From contig CACXFC010000036.1 of the NCBI GenBank assembly GCA_902766835.1, positions 1-32,127 on the forward strand: a stretch of 32,127 nucleotides of DNA, in the 5' to 3' direction. Within the stretch, counting starts at the first letter, position 1; the number at the start of each line of letters is the position of its first letter. The position numbers and the translations under genes were made by a program. Shown in pieces: positions 5,466-15,002 of the stretch. The notes under the pieces were generated by a model. It searched no databases. It had not been told where the DNA came from and was given only the letters and a program-made list of their open reading frames with translations. Origin of the DNA: an uncultured Coriobacteriaceae bacterium (GTDB lineage: Bacteria; Actinomycetota; Coriobacteriia; Coriobacteriales; Atopobiaceae).

Positions 5466-8291
5466 CTATCCGAGCGACTTGATGAGTGACGAGATGATGC
5501 GTGCCGCTATGCTCGTGCCCTTTGCGCTGGGATGCTTGGCGTCGTCCGCGTAGAGGTCCCAGGCGTGCCCGCGGTCGGCGAAGGCCTTGGTGACGTTGGC
5601 CACCACGGTTCCGGTGGACTGGGAGGCGCCGCTGAAGGCATTCTGCAGGTTCCTGCTCATGGCGTTGACGTCACCGTAGGGGCGATATGCCCACGTGCCA
5701 TAGATGATGGGCGTGGCGCCGGCGTTGCGTGCCGCGGTGCAGTACTGCCCCAGGTTGTAGACATAGTCGCTGTAGTTGACCAGGGGATAGGAGCTCTGCT
5801 CCTGAATGATCACGTAGTCCCAGCTGCCGGAGTTGAGGGCGTTGAAGAAGTTGTTCTTCTGGTTGTCCCAGCCAAGGTAGGCAGCCGCGATAGTAACCGC
5901 GTTGACCTCGGCGCCCGTGAGGTAGGAGACCATCTGCTGCAGGTCGTTGTAGTGGGTGAAGCTGTTGCCCACCATGAGGATGCGCTTGCCGGTCTTCTGT
6001 GCCTGAATGCCTGCGGTGTCGCCCTGCACCTTATAGGAGGAAGGCGTGCTCACGAGCTTCCAGCGCTCGCTATTGGGTGCTTGTCCCTTGGTGAACTGCA
6101 CCACGTTGGCGGTGTTGCCGCTGGGCGACTCCAGCACCATGCCGCTGTTGGTGTTGACGAAGCGGATGTAGCCGCCGTCGCAGATCTCGGGCTTCCAAAG
6201 CTGGGCGCTATAGGCCTGCACCACATTGGCGCCATGGTTCTTCGAGCTGTCGGCCGTGCCCACGAAGTAGTTGCTGCGCACGTTGCGGATGGTATAGGCG
6301 CCAAACGACTTCTCGATGGCAAACTTCTGCGCCTCGCCGCCGTTGGCCGCATAGGTCTGGATGTTGGCGCCAAAGGAGGTGGAGCCGCCAGCGACGTCGA
6401 GGTTGCGGGCCTGGCCGCTGTTGGTGTTGTGGAACGACTGGATGTAGTAGACGCCCGGGGTGATGAGGTCGGCGGGAAGGAAGCGGAAGTGCTGGCCGTG
6501 GCCGCCGTGCGACTCCCAGCCAATGATCTTGGTGCCCCAGTTGGTGGAGCCGCCGTACATGTCAAGCGCGCGATTGCTCGCCTGGTTGATGAGCGAGATG
6601 CCACCGTTCTTGTAGATGGCCTTCCAGGTGTTGGCCTTGGTGGTGGGGTCTGCGCCCTTGCCGGTCTGGACGACGGTCATGCCGTTTTGCCAGGTGACCC
6701 AGCCGCCCGAGGAGGCGGTGCGGATGCGCCACAGGTTGTCGCCTGCGCTCACAAGCTCGAAGCGCTGGTTCAGCGTTCCGGTGTTGCCCCACAGGAGCAG
6801 GTCAGCGGTGCCGGTGGAGGCGTGGTCGACGTCGATGACCACGTTCGAGTTGGTGAGCGGCGTGATGAGGTTGATGCCCTCGTTGATGAGCGGAGCCGCG
6901 TTGAGCCTGAACGAGGTGTTGGCGGAGCCGGCGGAGCGGCCGGCAACGTTGGACCAAATGCTGGTGCCCTGCGTGCCCAGCACGAGACCCGTGGCTTTGT
7001 TGGTGAGGGTGACGTGCGTGTAGGCACCGTTGCTGAGCGTGGAGTAGCTGACGGCCCACTTCTGGTTGTTGCCGCCGTTCTTCTCCCACTGCAGGATGTT
7101 GGTGTCGTGGAAGGGCATGCCATGGTCCACGTCGAGGACCTTGCCGGTACCCACGATCCAGGCGGTGTAGAAGCCGGGGTCGTTCTTGTCCTCTTCCAGG
7201 TAGATGGTCTGGTTGTCGCGGTACGTGGGCTCCCACACGATCATGTTGCCACCGTTGGCCGCGGTGCCGCCCTCGATGTCGGCGACGAGGGGAGCGTTGA
7301 CGCCCTCGAGCTGCAGGGTATAGGCGCCGTCGAGGCCGCGTGCGCCTGCGGCTACCTGCGGGTTGGCGTTGATGAGGTAGAAGCGCTGGTTTGCCTTGGT
7401 GGCGTCGCCAGAGAACCACAGGCAGATGTTGGCGGCAAGCGCCGTGTCGTTGTTGGCAATGTCGAGCGAGGTGTTGGTCTGGGCGGCGCTCACCAGGTGG
7501 TAGCCGCCGTCGCCCAGGCTCACGAACGACCAGAGCAGGCGACGCAGGTCGCTTGTGGTCGAGGCGGAGGCCAGGTAGGCGTTGGCGCCTGCGCCGGAGC
7601 CCTGCACGCCCAGGGCAAGGCCGCTGGTAGCGCTCTTGTGATAGAGGTAGTACCAGTCGGAGTTGGCGTCGCGCTTCACGATCCACTTCTGGTTGGTGCC
7701 GCCGTTGTACTCCCAGGTTGCCACGTTGGCGCCCGCCTGGGGGTTGACGCCCGATGCGTCGACCACGCGGTTGGCGGTGAGGCCCGACTGCAGGATGTAG
7801 GTTCCCTCGGTGATGGCCACGGCCCCTGCGGGAAGGGCGGGGCCGGCGGTGGGCTCGAGGTTGGTGACGGGGGCGGAATCGGCAGGCTGCTCCTCAGTCA
7901 CCACTGTGGGTTCAGGCTCGGCAGGGGTGTTCTCGTCGGCTGCGGCCGCATCCTGTGCCTCGTCGGTGGGCTGGGGGTCTTGTGCGGCTGCGGGCTCGTC
8001 GAGGCTGGTTGCCTCGCCTGCGTCGACCACGGTTTCGGCCTGCTGATCCGTGGAGCTGTCACCTGCTACCTCGGGGGAGGCGGGCTCTTGCTCTGCGACC
8101 GTCTCGGTCACCTCGGCGGGAAGTGCCTCCTCAACAGGTGCGATTACCTGCTCCTGCTCGGTGGCTTCCATGGTGTCATCGGTGGTTTCGGTGGCAAGGG
8201 CCGGCGTGGCGCCCAACAGGCTTGCCATCAGGGCACCTGCCAAAAGCAGCCTTGAGAGGCCGCGGTGCGACTTGGACGGGTTAGCGTGCAT
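5466..8291 (-). CDS. Secreted RICIN-lectin repeat protein with C-terminal SGNH (DUF4886) domain
   Basis: This 941-residue exported protein has a signal peptide (about residues 1-33, basic start, LLLAGALMASLLGATPALA), then an acidic Thr/Glu/Pro/Ala linker to about 155. From about 160 to 740 there are repeated RICIN-type beta-trefoil units, recognisable by recurring GGxNQKW, GxAQKF and LNQRFEL segments plus VLDVDHG and LALGVQG loops. From 769 on is an SGNH/DUF4886 hydrolase domain with GNSFT (Ser777), an IIQEQSS segment, and DDAKHPS supplying the Asp-x-x-His pair (917 and 920). It probably binds glycans through the lectin units and removes acyl groups; the substrate is unknown. No cell-wall anchor is visible. 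The ribosome site before ATG is weak. The same SGNH family forms the end of the next gene upstream. Confidence 0.85.
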   Translation of the reverse strand: MHANPSKSHRGLSRLLLAGALMASLLGATPALATETTDDTMEATEQEQVIAPVEEALPAEVTETVAEQEPASPEVAGDSSTDQQAETVVDAGEATSLDEPAAAQDPQPTDEAQDAAAADENTPAEPEPTVVTEEQPADSAPVTNLEPTAGPALPAGAVAITEGTYILQSGLTANRVVDASGVNPQAGANVATWEYNGGTNQKWIVKRDANSDWYYLYHKSATSGLALGVQGSGAGANAYLASASTTSDLRRLLWSFVSLGDGGYHLVSAAQTNTSLDIANNDTALAANICLWFSGDATKANQRFYLINANPQVAAGARGLDGAYTLQLEGVNAPLVADIEGGTAANGGNMIVWEPTYRDNQTIYLEEDKNDPGFYTAWIVGTGKVLDVDHGMPFHDTNILQWEKNGGNNQKWAVSYSTLSNGAYTHVTLTNKATGLVLGTQGTSIWSNVAGRSAGSANTSFRLNAAPLINEGINLITPLTNSNVVIDVDHASTGTADLLLWGNTGTLNQRFELVSAGDNLWRIRTASSGGWVTWQNGMTVVQTGKGADPTTKANTWKAIYKNGGISLINQASNRALDMYGGSTNWGTKIIGWESHGGHGQHFRFLPADLITPGVYYIQSFHNTNSGQARNLDVAGGSTSFGANIQTYAANGGEAQKFAIEKSFGAYTIRNVRSNYFVGTADSSKNHGANVVQAYSAQLWKPEICDGGYIRFVNTNSGMVLESPSGNTANVVQFTKGQAPNSERWKLVSTPSSYKVQGDTAGIQAQKTGKRILMVGNSFTHYNDLQQMVSYLTGAEVNAVTIAAAYLGWDNQKNNFFNALNSGSWDYVIIQEQSSYPLVNYSDYVYNLGQYCTAARNAGATPIIYGTWAYRPYGDVNAMSRNLQNAFSGASQSTGTVVANVTKAFADRGHAWDLYADDAKHPSAKGTSIAARIISSLIKSLG

Positions 8292-8425
8292 GAAGGTACC
8301 GCCGTTCTAGGTCGTGATGCTGCGTTGTCGTCTAGTTGAAAAAGGCTAGCACAACGCTTGGGCCACAAACGCGACCTGCGGAGTTACCACACAGGCACCC
8401 TATTTTGCTGAATTAATTGTGACGC

Positions 8426-8460
8426 CGCATTTCAAAGGGGCATCGCCCCTTTGAAATGCG
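8426..8460 (-). terminator. Long perfect hairpin after the acyltransferase gene
   Basis: A 16-bp perfect stem with a three-base loop (8426-8441 with 8445-8460) lies 24 bases after the acyltransferase stop. There is no good U-tract, so termination is uncertain. The bases after it on the plus strand (CGTCCCCTCATTGCCCC) resemble the right arm of the 23407 palindrome, so it may be a distant relative of that repeat family. The rest of 8292-8483 is the upstream region of the RICIN gene; a weak TG-n-TAGCCT -10 lies near 8350 on the minus strand. Confidence 0.5.
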
Positions 8461-8483
8461 TCCCCTCATTGCCCCGGCGCACG

Positions 8484-11192
8484 CTAGTTCTTCTTCTGGT
8501 CTTCCTCGATGGTCTTGGCAATGACCTCGGCGGCCAGGCGGCTGCCAATGGAGCTGGGGTGCACGCCGTCGGAGGAGTAGAGCATGTCCTCGGCGCTGGC
8601 CTGCGAGAAGGCAGTCTCGACGTCGGCCATCAGGGCGCCTGTGCTGCTGGCGGCGTTGACGAAGGCATCGTGCAGGAGCTTGCCCATCTCCTCGCGCGAC
8701 ACGTTCAGCTTGTTATAGCGGTCGGCACCCTCCTGGTAGGGCCAGGTCGCATAGATGATGGGGGTGGCTCCCGCCTCGCGCGCCAGCTCGGAGAGGCGGG
8801 TGACGCTGTCGAGGTACTCGCCGCTCTCGGTGTCGATGGGCTCGGCGCTCTGCTCCTGCAGCACCACGTAGTCCCAGTGGCCCTCGGCCAGCGCCTGCTG
8901 AGTGCTCACGCCCATCTTGGAGTCGGGGTCCAGATGCTCCTTCAGATGCGCGCCGCCACGCGTGTGCGTCACAATCTCGGCGCCGGTCAGCTCTGCCAGC
9001 ATGCTGGGCATGTTGTTGTAGTAGGTGAGGCTGTTGCCCAGCATGAGGATGCGCAGCGGGGCCGCGTCCTCAACCAGCTCAACGCCGTCGAGCGTCTCCG
9101 ACTCGTCGCTTTTGGCCTGCTGGGTCTCATCGCTTGCGTCCTCGTCATCGGGGGTGTCGGTGTCGCGGCGGGTGATGGTGCCGCCCGCATCGGCAAAGAC
9201 CTCGTCGATGGCATCCACGATCATGTTGATATAGATGGGCTGACCGGTGGGGGTGAGGTGCTCGCCGTCGGGGTAGATCCAGTCGATGGTGCCCTCGGAG
9301 AGCGCATGCCAGTCGATGATGTGCACGTTGTCGTAGCGCTCCGCACAGGCAACGAGGCGCTCGTTGACCTCATCCTGGAAGAGGTCGGGCACGCGGATCG
9401 TCACCAGATAGACTTCGCGGTCGCTCCCGCAGGCCTGGATCATGTGGTCGAGCTGCTCGTCGGTGCAGGGCTGGTTTGAGAAGGCCTGCAGAATGACGAC
9501 CTTGCCCACCACGTCCTGCGCGAGGTACTCGTCGAGTACCTGCATGGCTTGCTCGGGTGAGCGGCCCACGTAGCTGTCGAGCAGGCCGTCGGGGCAGGCG
9601 GCGTTCCAATAGGCTTCGGCGTCGCCGGGGACGGAGTCGCCAATGAGCACGGGGTCGTAGATGCCCACGTCCTTCTCCGATGCCGGCGCGTGCAGGATGA
9701 GGTCTGCGGCGCGCTCGTTGAGCGCCTCGGCCGCCTCGTCACCGCTTTGGGGCTCGGTTTCCTCCTGCTTCTTCGAGAGGTCCATGGCGTGGTCGGCGGA
9801 CTCGCCCGTGCTGACGATGGCATCGGCGGGAACGAGGGTCTCGTCGGGGATTACGGCGAGCCCTACGCCATCGGCCACGGCCACCATCAGCGCCACAACG
9901 GCGCAGACGCCCATGCGTGAGCGCATGACTGCGGCGGGCCCCTGCGCGATGCGCCCTGCGGCGCGCCCAAGGAGGCCGGGCTGTGCGAGGGGCTGCTCAA
10001 TGAAGCGATACGAGAGCTCTGCCAGAACGCAGGAGAGACCGACGGCCACGGGCGCCACCCACCACGGGGCGGCCCCCACGGCGGGGCTGAGCAGGCGGAT
10101 GAGGGGATAGTGCCAAAGGTAGATGCCGTACGAGCGCGACCCCAGCCAGACGAGGGGCGGCAGCGAGAGGGTGGAGGTGAGGATGCCGCCCGGAAGCACG
10201 AGGGCGGCGATGATGATGGCTGACAGCAGCGACGCCACAAACATGCCGCCGCGATAGAGCACCGGCGAGGTGTTGGGTATCAGTGCCATGGCTGCGACGA
10301 GTGCCACCACCGACGCGAGGCTGGCAAGCTCGATGTGCAGGCGGAAGCGCTCGACGAAGGGGCGCACGTCGCGGGCGGGCCGCCTGCCAACCGGCAGGGC
10401 AAAGGCCAGCCAAGCGCCCACGAGCGGGGCGAACGCACGGGTGTCGGGCCCGTAGTAGATGCGCGTGATGCCTGCGCCCGGCTGGTAGAGCACGCCCATG
10501 GCCACGGCAGATGCGGCTGCGAGGATGAGCGCCAAGCGCCGGGTGGTGGCGCGCGAGGGCAGGATGCGCATGCACAGCATCATGATGAGGGGCCACACCA
10601 GGCAGAACTGGGCGTCGACGCCCAGATACCACAGGTGCAGCAGGGGAGAGGTGCCGCCGATCTCGTCGAAGTACGAGACGCCGCGCATGATGTAGCTGAT
10701 GTTCTGGAAGAGCCCGAGGCTCGGCAGGACGTCGGGGCGTGCCTTGGTGAGCAGGATGCGGTTGAACAGTATGCAGGCCAAAACGACCAGGCCAACCATG
10801 AGGGCCATGGGCGGCCAGACGCGGGCGAACCTGCGGCCCCAGAAACCCGGAAGCGCCCGCACGCCCGACCTTGCACGTCTCAGCAGAGAGGAGGTGACCA
10901 GATATCCGGTGAGGACGAGCAGCATCACCACGCCCACGTGTCCGCTGGGCAGCCACGGCATACCCAGGTGGTAGCAGACCACGGCGGCAATGGCGAGCGC
11001 CCTGAAGCCGTCAAGCGCCCTGTTGCGCCCGCGCCCCTGCGCCTTGCCCGCTGCCTGTTCCGGACGGGCGGCAGGCCTGCGGACGGCAGGCTGGCCCTGG
11101 GGGCGACGCGTGCGCTTGGTGTCGGTGGGGCTCTTTTTGGTGCGCTTTCGTTGGGGCTGGCGCCTCGTTGCCGGTGTGCCGTTTGATGCCAT
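8484..11192 (-). CDS. Acyltransferase-3 membrane O-acetyltransferase with two C-terminal SGNH domains
   Basis: This 902-residue protein has a very basic cytoplasmic N-terminus (1-58). Next comes an acyltransferase-3 membrane domain (about 58-450, ten or so hydrophobic segments, starting LDGFRALAIAAVVCYH with the conserved His75). An OatA-like SGNH domain follows (IGDSV near 514, a VGRSPEQ segment, DGEHLTPTG near 643), then an acidic linker (about 675-710). The protein ends in a second SGNH domain of DUF4886 type (LGNSLTYYNN near 719, VLQEQS, DGVHPSS near 877). OatA-like proteins pass acetyl groups across the membrane and attach them to peptidoglycan or glycans outside the cell. The extra DUF4886 domain is unusual and may act as an esterase or second transferase. 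The start has GAGAGAG upstream. Confidence 0.88.
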   Translation of the reverse strand: MASNGTPATRRQPQRKRTKKSPTDTKRTRRPQGQPAVRRPAARPEQAAGKAQGRGRNRALDGFRALAIAAVVCYHLGMPWLPSGHVGVVMLLVLTGYLVTSSLLRRARSGVRALPGFWGRRFARVWPPMALMVGLVVLACILFNRILLTKARPDVLPSLGLFQNISYIMRGVSYFDEIGGTSPLLHLWYLGVDAQFCLVWPLIMMLCMRILPSRATTRRLALILAAASAVAMGVLYQPGAGITRIYYGPDTRAFAPLVGAWLAFALPVGRRPARDVRPFVERFRLHIELASLASVVALVAAMALIPNTSPVLYRGGMFVASLLSAIIIAALVLPGGILTSTLSLPPLVWLGSRSYGIYLWHYPLIRLLSPAVGAAPWWVAPVAVGLSCVLAELSYRFIEQPLAQPGLLGRAAGRIAQGPAAVMRSRMGVCAVVALMVAVADGVGLAVIPDETLVPADAIVSTGESADHAMDLSKKQEETEPQSGDEAAEALNERAADLILHAPASEKDVGIYDPVLIGDSVPGDAEAYWNAACPDGLLDSYVGRSPEQAMQVLDEYLAQDVVGKVVILQAFSNQPCTDEQLDHMIQACGSDREVYLVTIRVPDLFQDEVNERLVACAERYDNVHIIDWHALSEGTIDWIYPDGEHLTPTGQPIYINMIVDAIDEVFADAGGTITRRDTDTPDDEDASDETQQAKSDESETLDGVELVEDAAPLRILMLGNSLTYYNNMPSMLAELTGAEIVTHTRGGAHLKEHLDPDSKMGVSTQQALAEGHWDYVVLQEQSAEPIDTESGEYLDSVTRLSELAREAGATPIIYATWPYQEGADRYNKLNVSREEMGKLLHDAFVNAASSTGALMADVETAFSQASAEDMLYSSDGVHPSSIGSRLAAEVIAKTIEEDQKKN

Positions 11193-11278
11193 GGTGCTCT
11201 CTCGTCCGTTTCAGGTGTGTTCGCCCACCCATGATACCGAGTTGGCCTCCCAATGGGGGCGCCTCCTCTGAAAACAAT

Positions 11279-11308
11279 CTGACATTCGCAGAGAATGCTG
11301 TTTATGCA
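11279..11308 (+). promoter_or_regulatory. Possible sigma-70 promoter for the ABC fusion gene
   Basis: CTGACA at 11279-11284 and TATGCA at 11303-11308 are separated by 18 bases, and the ATG is about 60 bases further on. Both hexamers are partial matches. The 174 bases between the divergent acyltransferase and ABC genes hold nothing else I can recognise. Confidence 0.3.
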
Positions 11309-11366
11309 CACCGCGGTTGGGTAGGCTATTTTCATTGTTTCGGGCACATGAGACACGAGGGCTGCC

Positions 11367-14300
11367 ATGCTACAGCTGATCAATATCCGCAAGGCCTATA
11401 CCACTGCCGCGTTTACGCAGGTTGCGCTCGACAACGTCTCAGTGGCGTTTCGCGACAACGAGTTCGCGGCCATCCTGGGTCCGTCAGGCTCGGGCAAGAC
11501 CACGCTGCTCAACATCCTGGGCGGGCTTGACCACGCCGACTCGGGAGACATCGTCATCAATGGCGTCTCCACCAAAGACTACGGCGATAAGGACTGGGAT
11601 GCCTACCGCAACCACCGTGTGGGCTTCATCTTCCAGAGCTACAACCTGATTCCGCACCAGAGCGTGCTGGCCAACGTCGAGCTCGCCCTGACGCTGGCAG
11701 GCGTTCCCGCCGCCGAGCGTCGCGAGCGCTGCCTGGCTGCCCTGGGGCGCGTGGGCCTGTCCGAGCATGCCGACAAGCGGCCCAACCAGCTTTCGGGTGG
11801 CCAGATGCAGCGCGTGGCCATCGCCCGCGCGCTGGTCAACGACCCCGAGATCGTTTTGGCCGACGAGCCGACGGGCGCCCTCGACACCGAGACGGGCATC
11901 CAGGTCATGGAGCTGCTGAAGGAGATCGCGCGTGACCGGCTGGTGGTGATGGTCACTCACAACCCTGAGCTGGCCGAGGAATACGCCACACGCATCATCC
12001 GCCTGAAGGACGGCGTGATCGTCGACGACACCGACCCCATCGTCGAGGGGGAGGGCGAGACGGCTCCCGCAGCCGCCGTGGCGCCCCTCGCGGCGGGCGA
12101 GCGGCGAGGTGAGGGCGCTGGCGCCGGCAGCAAGGCCGCGCGCCCCGGCGTGAGCGATGCCACGCGTCACGCGTCGATGTCGTTCCTCACGGCCCTCTCG
12201 CTCTCGTTCAACAACCTGATGACCAAGAAGGGCCGCACCTTCATGACGGCCTTCGCCGGCTCCATCGGCATCATCGGCATTGCCGCCATCCTCGCACTCT
12301 CCAACGGCGTGAACGACTATATCGCGCGCACCGAGGAGGAGGCGCTCTCGAGCTACCCGCTCACCATCACCAAGAGCAGCTTCGACCTCGCGGGCCTTAT
12401 GGCCGCCAACATGGGGGTCGACGTGGACGATGGCAAGCAGGCGGAAGAGGACGCCACCAAGAAAGCCGACGACAAGCGCGTCATCAAGCAGACGACCGTG
12501 GTGGCCGACATGTTCGCGCAGGTGAAGAACAACGACCTCAAGGCCTTCAAGGCGTTTCTGGAAGGTGGCGACTCGGGCATCGAGCCCTACATCAACAGTA
12601 TCCAGTACACCTATGGGCTCACGCCCCAGATATATAAGAGTGACACCTCGAAGGGTGTCGTGCGCCTGAATCCCTCGCGCATGAGCCAGACGCTGTCCAA
12701 CGGTGTGTCGGGATCTGCCCTGATGGGCGGCTCGTCGATGTCGTCGTTCACCGAGCTGCTTGACGACGAGAAGCTCCTGCACCAGTCGCTCGAGGTGGTG
12801 GAGGGCCGCTGGCCCGAGAAGTACGACGAGTGCGTGTTCGTGCTGGGGCGCAATGGCGGCATCACCGACTATACCCTCTACAGCCTGGGCGTCTATGACA
12901 CCAAGGTCATGGACGACATGACCACCAAGGCGCTCAACGGCGAGACGGTGGAGGTTCCCAAGGTCAACGAGACCTTCACCCTCGATGACGCGATGAAGCT
13001 CCACTTTGCCGTGGTTCCCGCGTCCAGCCTCTACCAGCACAACGATGAGCAGGGCACCTGGACCGACATGACCGGCGACAAGCCCTTCATGCGCCAGGCC
13101 ATAGAGAACGCCATCGACCTGCACGTGGTGGGTATCGTCAAGCGCGCCGAGGATGCCACCTCGGGCGTGCCCGAGGGCATCGGCTACACCTCGGCGCTCA
13201 CGAAGCACCTCATGGAGGTGGCGGCAAACTCGAAGATCGTGCAACAGCAGCGGGCCGACGCCGACGTGGACGTCTTCACGGGCAAGACCTTCGAGGAACT
13301 GCAAGACGACGAGAGCCGCAACTTCGACCTCGAATCGGTCTTCGAGGTGGACGAGGAGGCGCTGCGCAACGCCTTTACCTTCGATACCTCCGCCCTGGAG
13401 GGGATGGGCGAGGGGATGGACCTCTCGGGGCTCGACCTGGGTTCGGCCTTCGGCGGAATGGACTTCTCGAACATGCAGCTGGACACGAGCCAGATCAGCT
13501 CGGTCTTCAGCGAGGACACCATGCGCCAGATCATGGCTGGCGCCCCGCAGTTCAGCGTGGAGGAGGCACTGGCGGGCCTTGACGGTGCGGAGCTGCCCGA
13601 AGAGCAACGCGAGGCCATCAACCAGCTGGCCGCCGGCTTCATACCGTGGTACCTGACGCCTGCGGAGGCGGGCGGTTACGGCGGGACGATGGCCGACATC
13701 ACCGGCGGAGCCGACATGACCGAGGCCTTCCAGCAGTACATGCAGCGCCCCGAGGCGCAGGAGCTGCTGAAGGGGCTTGGCGGGCAGGTGCAGCAGCTGG
13801 TCAGCCAGGCCATGACGAACTACATGACCAACCAGTTCGCACCCTACCTCTCAGGCGCTCTGGGCTCTCTCATGGAGCAGGCGGCCCAGGTGATGGCAAC
13901 CCAGCTCTCCCAGCAGCTGGCAGCCCAGATGGCGGCTGCCTCCGGGCAGATGGGAAGCGCCTTGGGCGAGGCCATCTCGGGCCAGCTCTCCGCCCAGATG
14001 GAGAAGCTCTCCGACGCACTGCAGAACGGCTTCTCGGTTGACGCGGATGCGTTTGCGGGAGCTATCAAGTTCAACATGACGCAGGAGGACCTGACCTCGC
14101 TTCTGACCAACTACATGAACGCCGACGAGCTGACCTATGAGGGCAACCTCACCAAGCTGGGCTTTGCCGAGCCCGCCAGCCCCGAGTCCATCTCCATCTA
14201 TCCCATCGACTTCCCCGCGAAGGAGAAGGTGCTCGACATTGTGGACTCCTACAACGACCGCATGGCCAAAGAGGGCAAGGAGGACTCGCAGATCCAGTAC

Positions 14301-14753
14301 ACCGACCTGGTGGGCGCGCTGATGGGTTCGGTCACCGACATCGTCAACACCATCTCGCTCGTGCTGATTGCCTTCGTGTCCATCTCGCTGGTGGTGAGCT
14401 CCATCATGATTTCGATCATCACCTACATCTCGGTGCTGGAGCGCAAGAAGGAGATTGGCATCCTGCGCGCCATGGGTGCCTCGAAGCTCAACGTGGCTAA
14501 CATCTTCAATGCCGAGACGGTGATTGAGGGCTTCTTTGCGGGCGTGCTGGCGGTGCTTGTGGTGTATGCGGTTTCCGTGCCGGTGAATGAGATCGTCTAC
14601 CGGATGAAGGACGTTCCCAACATCATGCAGCTGCCGGTTCGCAGCGCCTTGATTCTGGTGGGCATCAGCGTGGTACTTACGCTGGTGGCGGGCCTAATTC
14701 CGTCGTCAGCGGCGGCGCGGCGCGACCCGGTGGAGGCGCTGCGTAGCGAATAG
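11367..14753 (+). CDS. ABC transporter, fused ATPase and FtsX-type permease
   Basis: This 1128-residue protein joins both halves of a MacB/LolD-type ABC system. The ATPase occupies about 1-225, with Walker [10 protein letters not shown] (38-46), signature LSGGQMQR (about 141), Walker B IVLADEP (about 161) and the VTHN switch (about 195). A charged linker leads to TM1 (about 291-311). A large extracytoplasmic region of about 670 residues follows; its last part is Gln/Ala/Met-rich and helical. Three C-terminal TM segments (about 986-1021, 1052-1075, 1091-1115) form an FtsX domain ending in the typical [11 protein letters not shown]. Such proteins act in mechanotransmission or export of peptides and lipoproteins; the substrate is unknown. 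The start has GAGGG upstream. It stands alone between divergent and convergent neighbours. Confidence 0.9.
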   Translation: MLQLINIRKAYTTAAFTQVALDNVSVAFRDNEFAAILGPSGSGKTTLLNILGGLDHADSGDIVINGVSTKDYGDKDWDAYRNHRVGFIFQSYNLIPHQSVLANVELALTLAGVPAAERRERCLAALGRVGLSEHADKRPNQLSGGQMQRVAIARALVNDPEIVLADEPTGALDTETGIQVMELLKEIARDRLVVMVTHNPELAEEYATRIIRLKDGVIVDDTDPIVEGEGETAPAAAVAPLAAGERRGEGAGAGSKAARPGVSDATRHASMSFLTALSLSFNNLMTKKGRTFMTAFAGSIGIIGIAAILALSNGVNDYIARTEEEALSSYPLTITKSSFDLAGLMAANMGVDVDDGKQAEEDATKKADDKRVIKQTTVVADMFAQVKNNDLKAFKAFLEGGDSGIEPYINSIQYTYGLTPQIYKSDTSKGVVRLNPSRMSQTLSNGVSGSALMGGSSMSSFTELLDDEKLLHQSLEVVEGRWPEKYDECVFVLGRNGGITDYTLYSLGVYDTKVMDDMTTKALNGETVEVPKVNETFTLDDAMKLHFAVVPASSLYQHNDEQGTWTDMTGDKPFMRQAIENAIDLHVVGIVKRAEDATSGVPEGIGYTSALTKHLMEVAANSKIVQQQRADADVDVFTGKTFEELQDDESRNFDLESVFEVDEEALRNAFTFDTSALEGMGEGMDLSGLDLGSAFGGMDFSNMQLDTSQISSVFSEDTMRQIMAGAPQFSVEEALAGLDGAELPEEQREAINQLAAGFIPWYLTPAEAGGYGGTMADITGGADMTEAFQQYMQRPEAQELLKGLGGQVQQLVSQAMTNYMTNQFAPYLSGALGSLMEQAAQVMATQLSQQLAAQMAAASGQMGSALGEAISGQLSAQMEKLSDALQNGFSVDADAFAGAIKFNMTQEDLTSLLTNYMNADELTYEGNLTKLGFAEPASPESISIYPIDFPAKEKVLDIVDSYNDRMAKEGKEDSQIQYTDLVGALMGSVTDIVNTISLVLIAFVSISLVVSSIMISIITYISVLERKKEIGILRAMGASKLNVANIFNAETVIEGFFAGVLAVLVVYAVSVPVNEIVYRMKDVPNIMQLPVRSALILVGISVVLTLVAGLIPSSAAARRDPVEALRSE

Positions 14754-14792
14754 CAACTTCCGCACGCAAGCTTTTCCTGCCCCGGCGCACCT

Positions 14793-15002
14793 TTACTCGG
14801 TGTCTTCGGGGACGTCGTCCTCGGGAAGCCAGGGGTCGTGCGTCTGGCGCTGCTCAACGAGCAGCTCGCGGCGCCGCAGCTCCTCGCGGAAGCCCTTGAG
14901 CGGGTCGAAGGGGGAGAAGATCTTGGCGCGCTCGTCCATGGTCATGCGCGGGTGCCCATAGTGCCAGGGGTCCCACGGCTGGTCTTGGCGGCTACTCTCC
15001 AC
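14793..15002 (-). CDS. YolD-like family protein
   Basis: This small protein of 69 residues contains HPRMTMDERAKIFSPFDPLK followed by a charged helix, the pattern of YolD-like proteins (HPRM-x(4)-RA-x(2)-F-x-PF-x-x-L-x-G). The family is typically encoded beside UvrX/UmuC-type polymerases and is thought to act with them, as UmuD would. I choose the GTG at 15002, which overlaps the end of the polymerase gene by 11 bases and follows a GGGGGT stretch. The ATG codons inside the HPRM-T-M segment would cut off conserved residues. Translational coupling with the polymerase is likely. The tail is acidic (EDDVPEDTE). Confidence 0.72.
   Translation of the reverse strand: MESSRQDQPWDPWHYGHPRMTMDERAKIFSPFDPLKGFREELRRRELLVEQRQTHDPWLPEDDVPEDTE

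Noticed and set aside
5532-8255. Long plus-strand open frame (907 codons) opposite the RICIN/SGNH gene
   Set aside because: Val/Gly/Ala/His-rich composition, no recognisable domain; the minus strand has a signal peptide, lectin repeats and a catalytic domain.
11484-13607. Long minus-strand open frame opposite the ABC fusion gene
   Set aside because: Antisense shadow of a gene with clear Walker motifs and FtsX domain.
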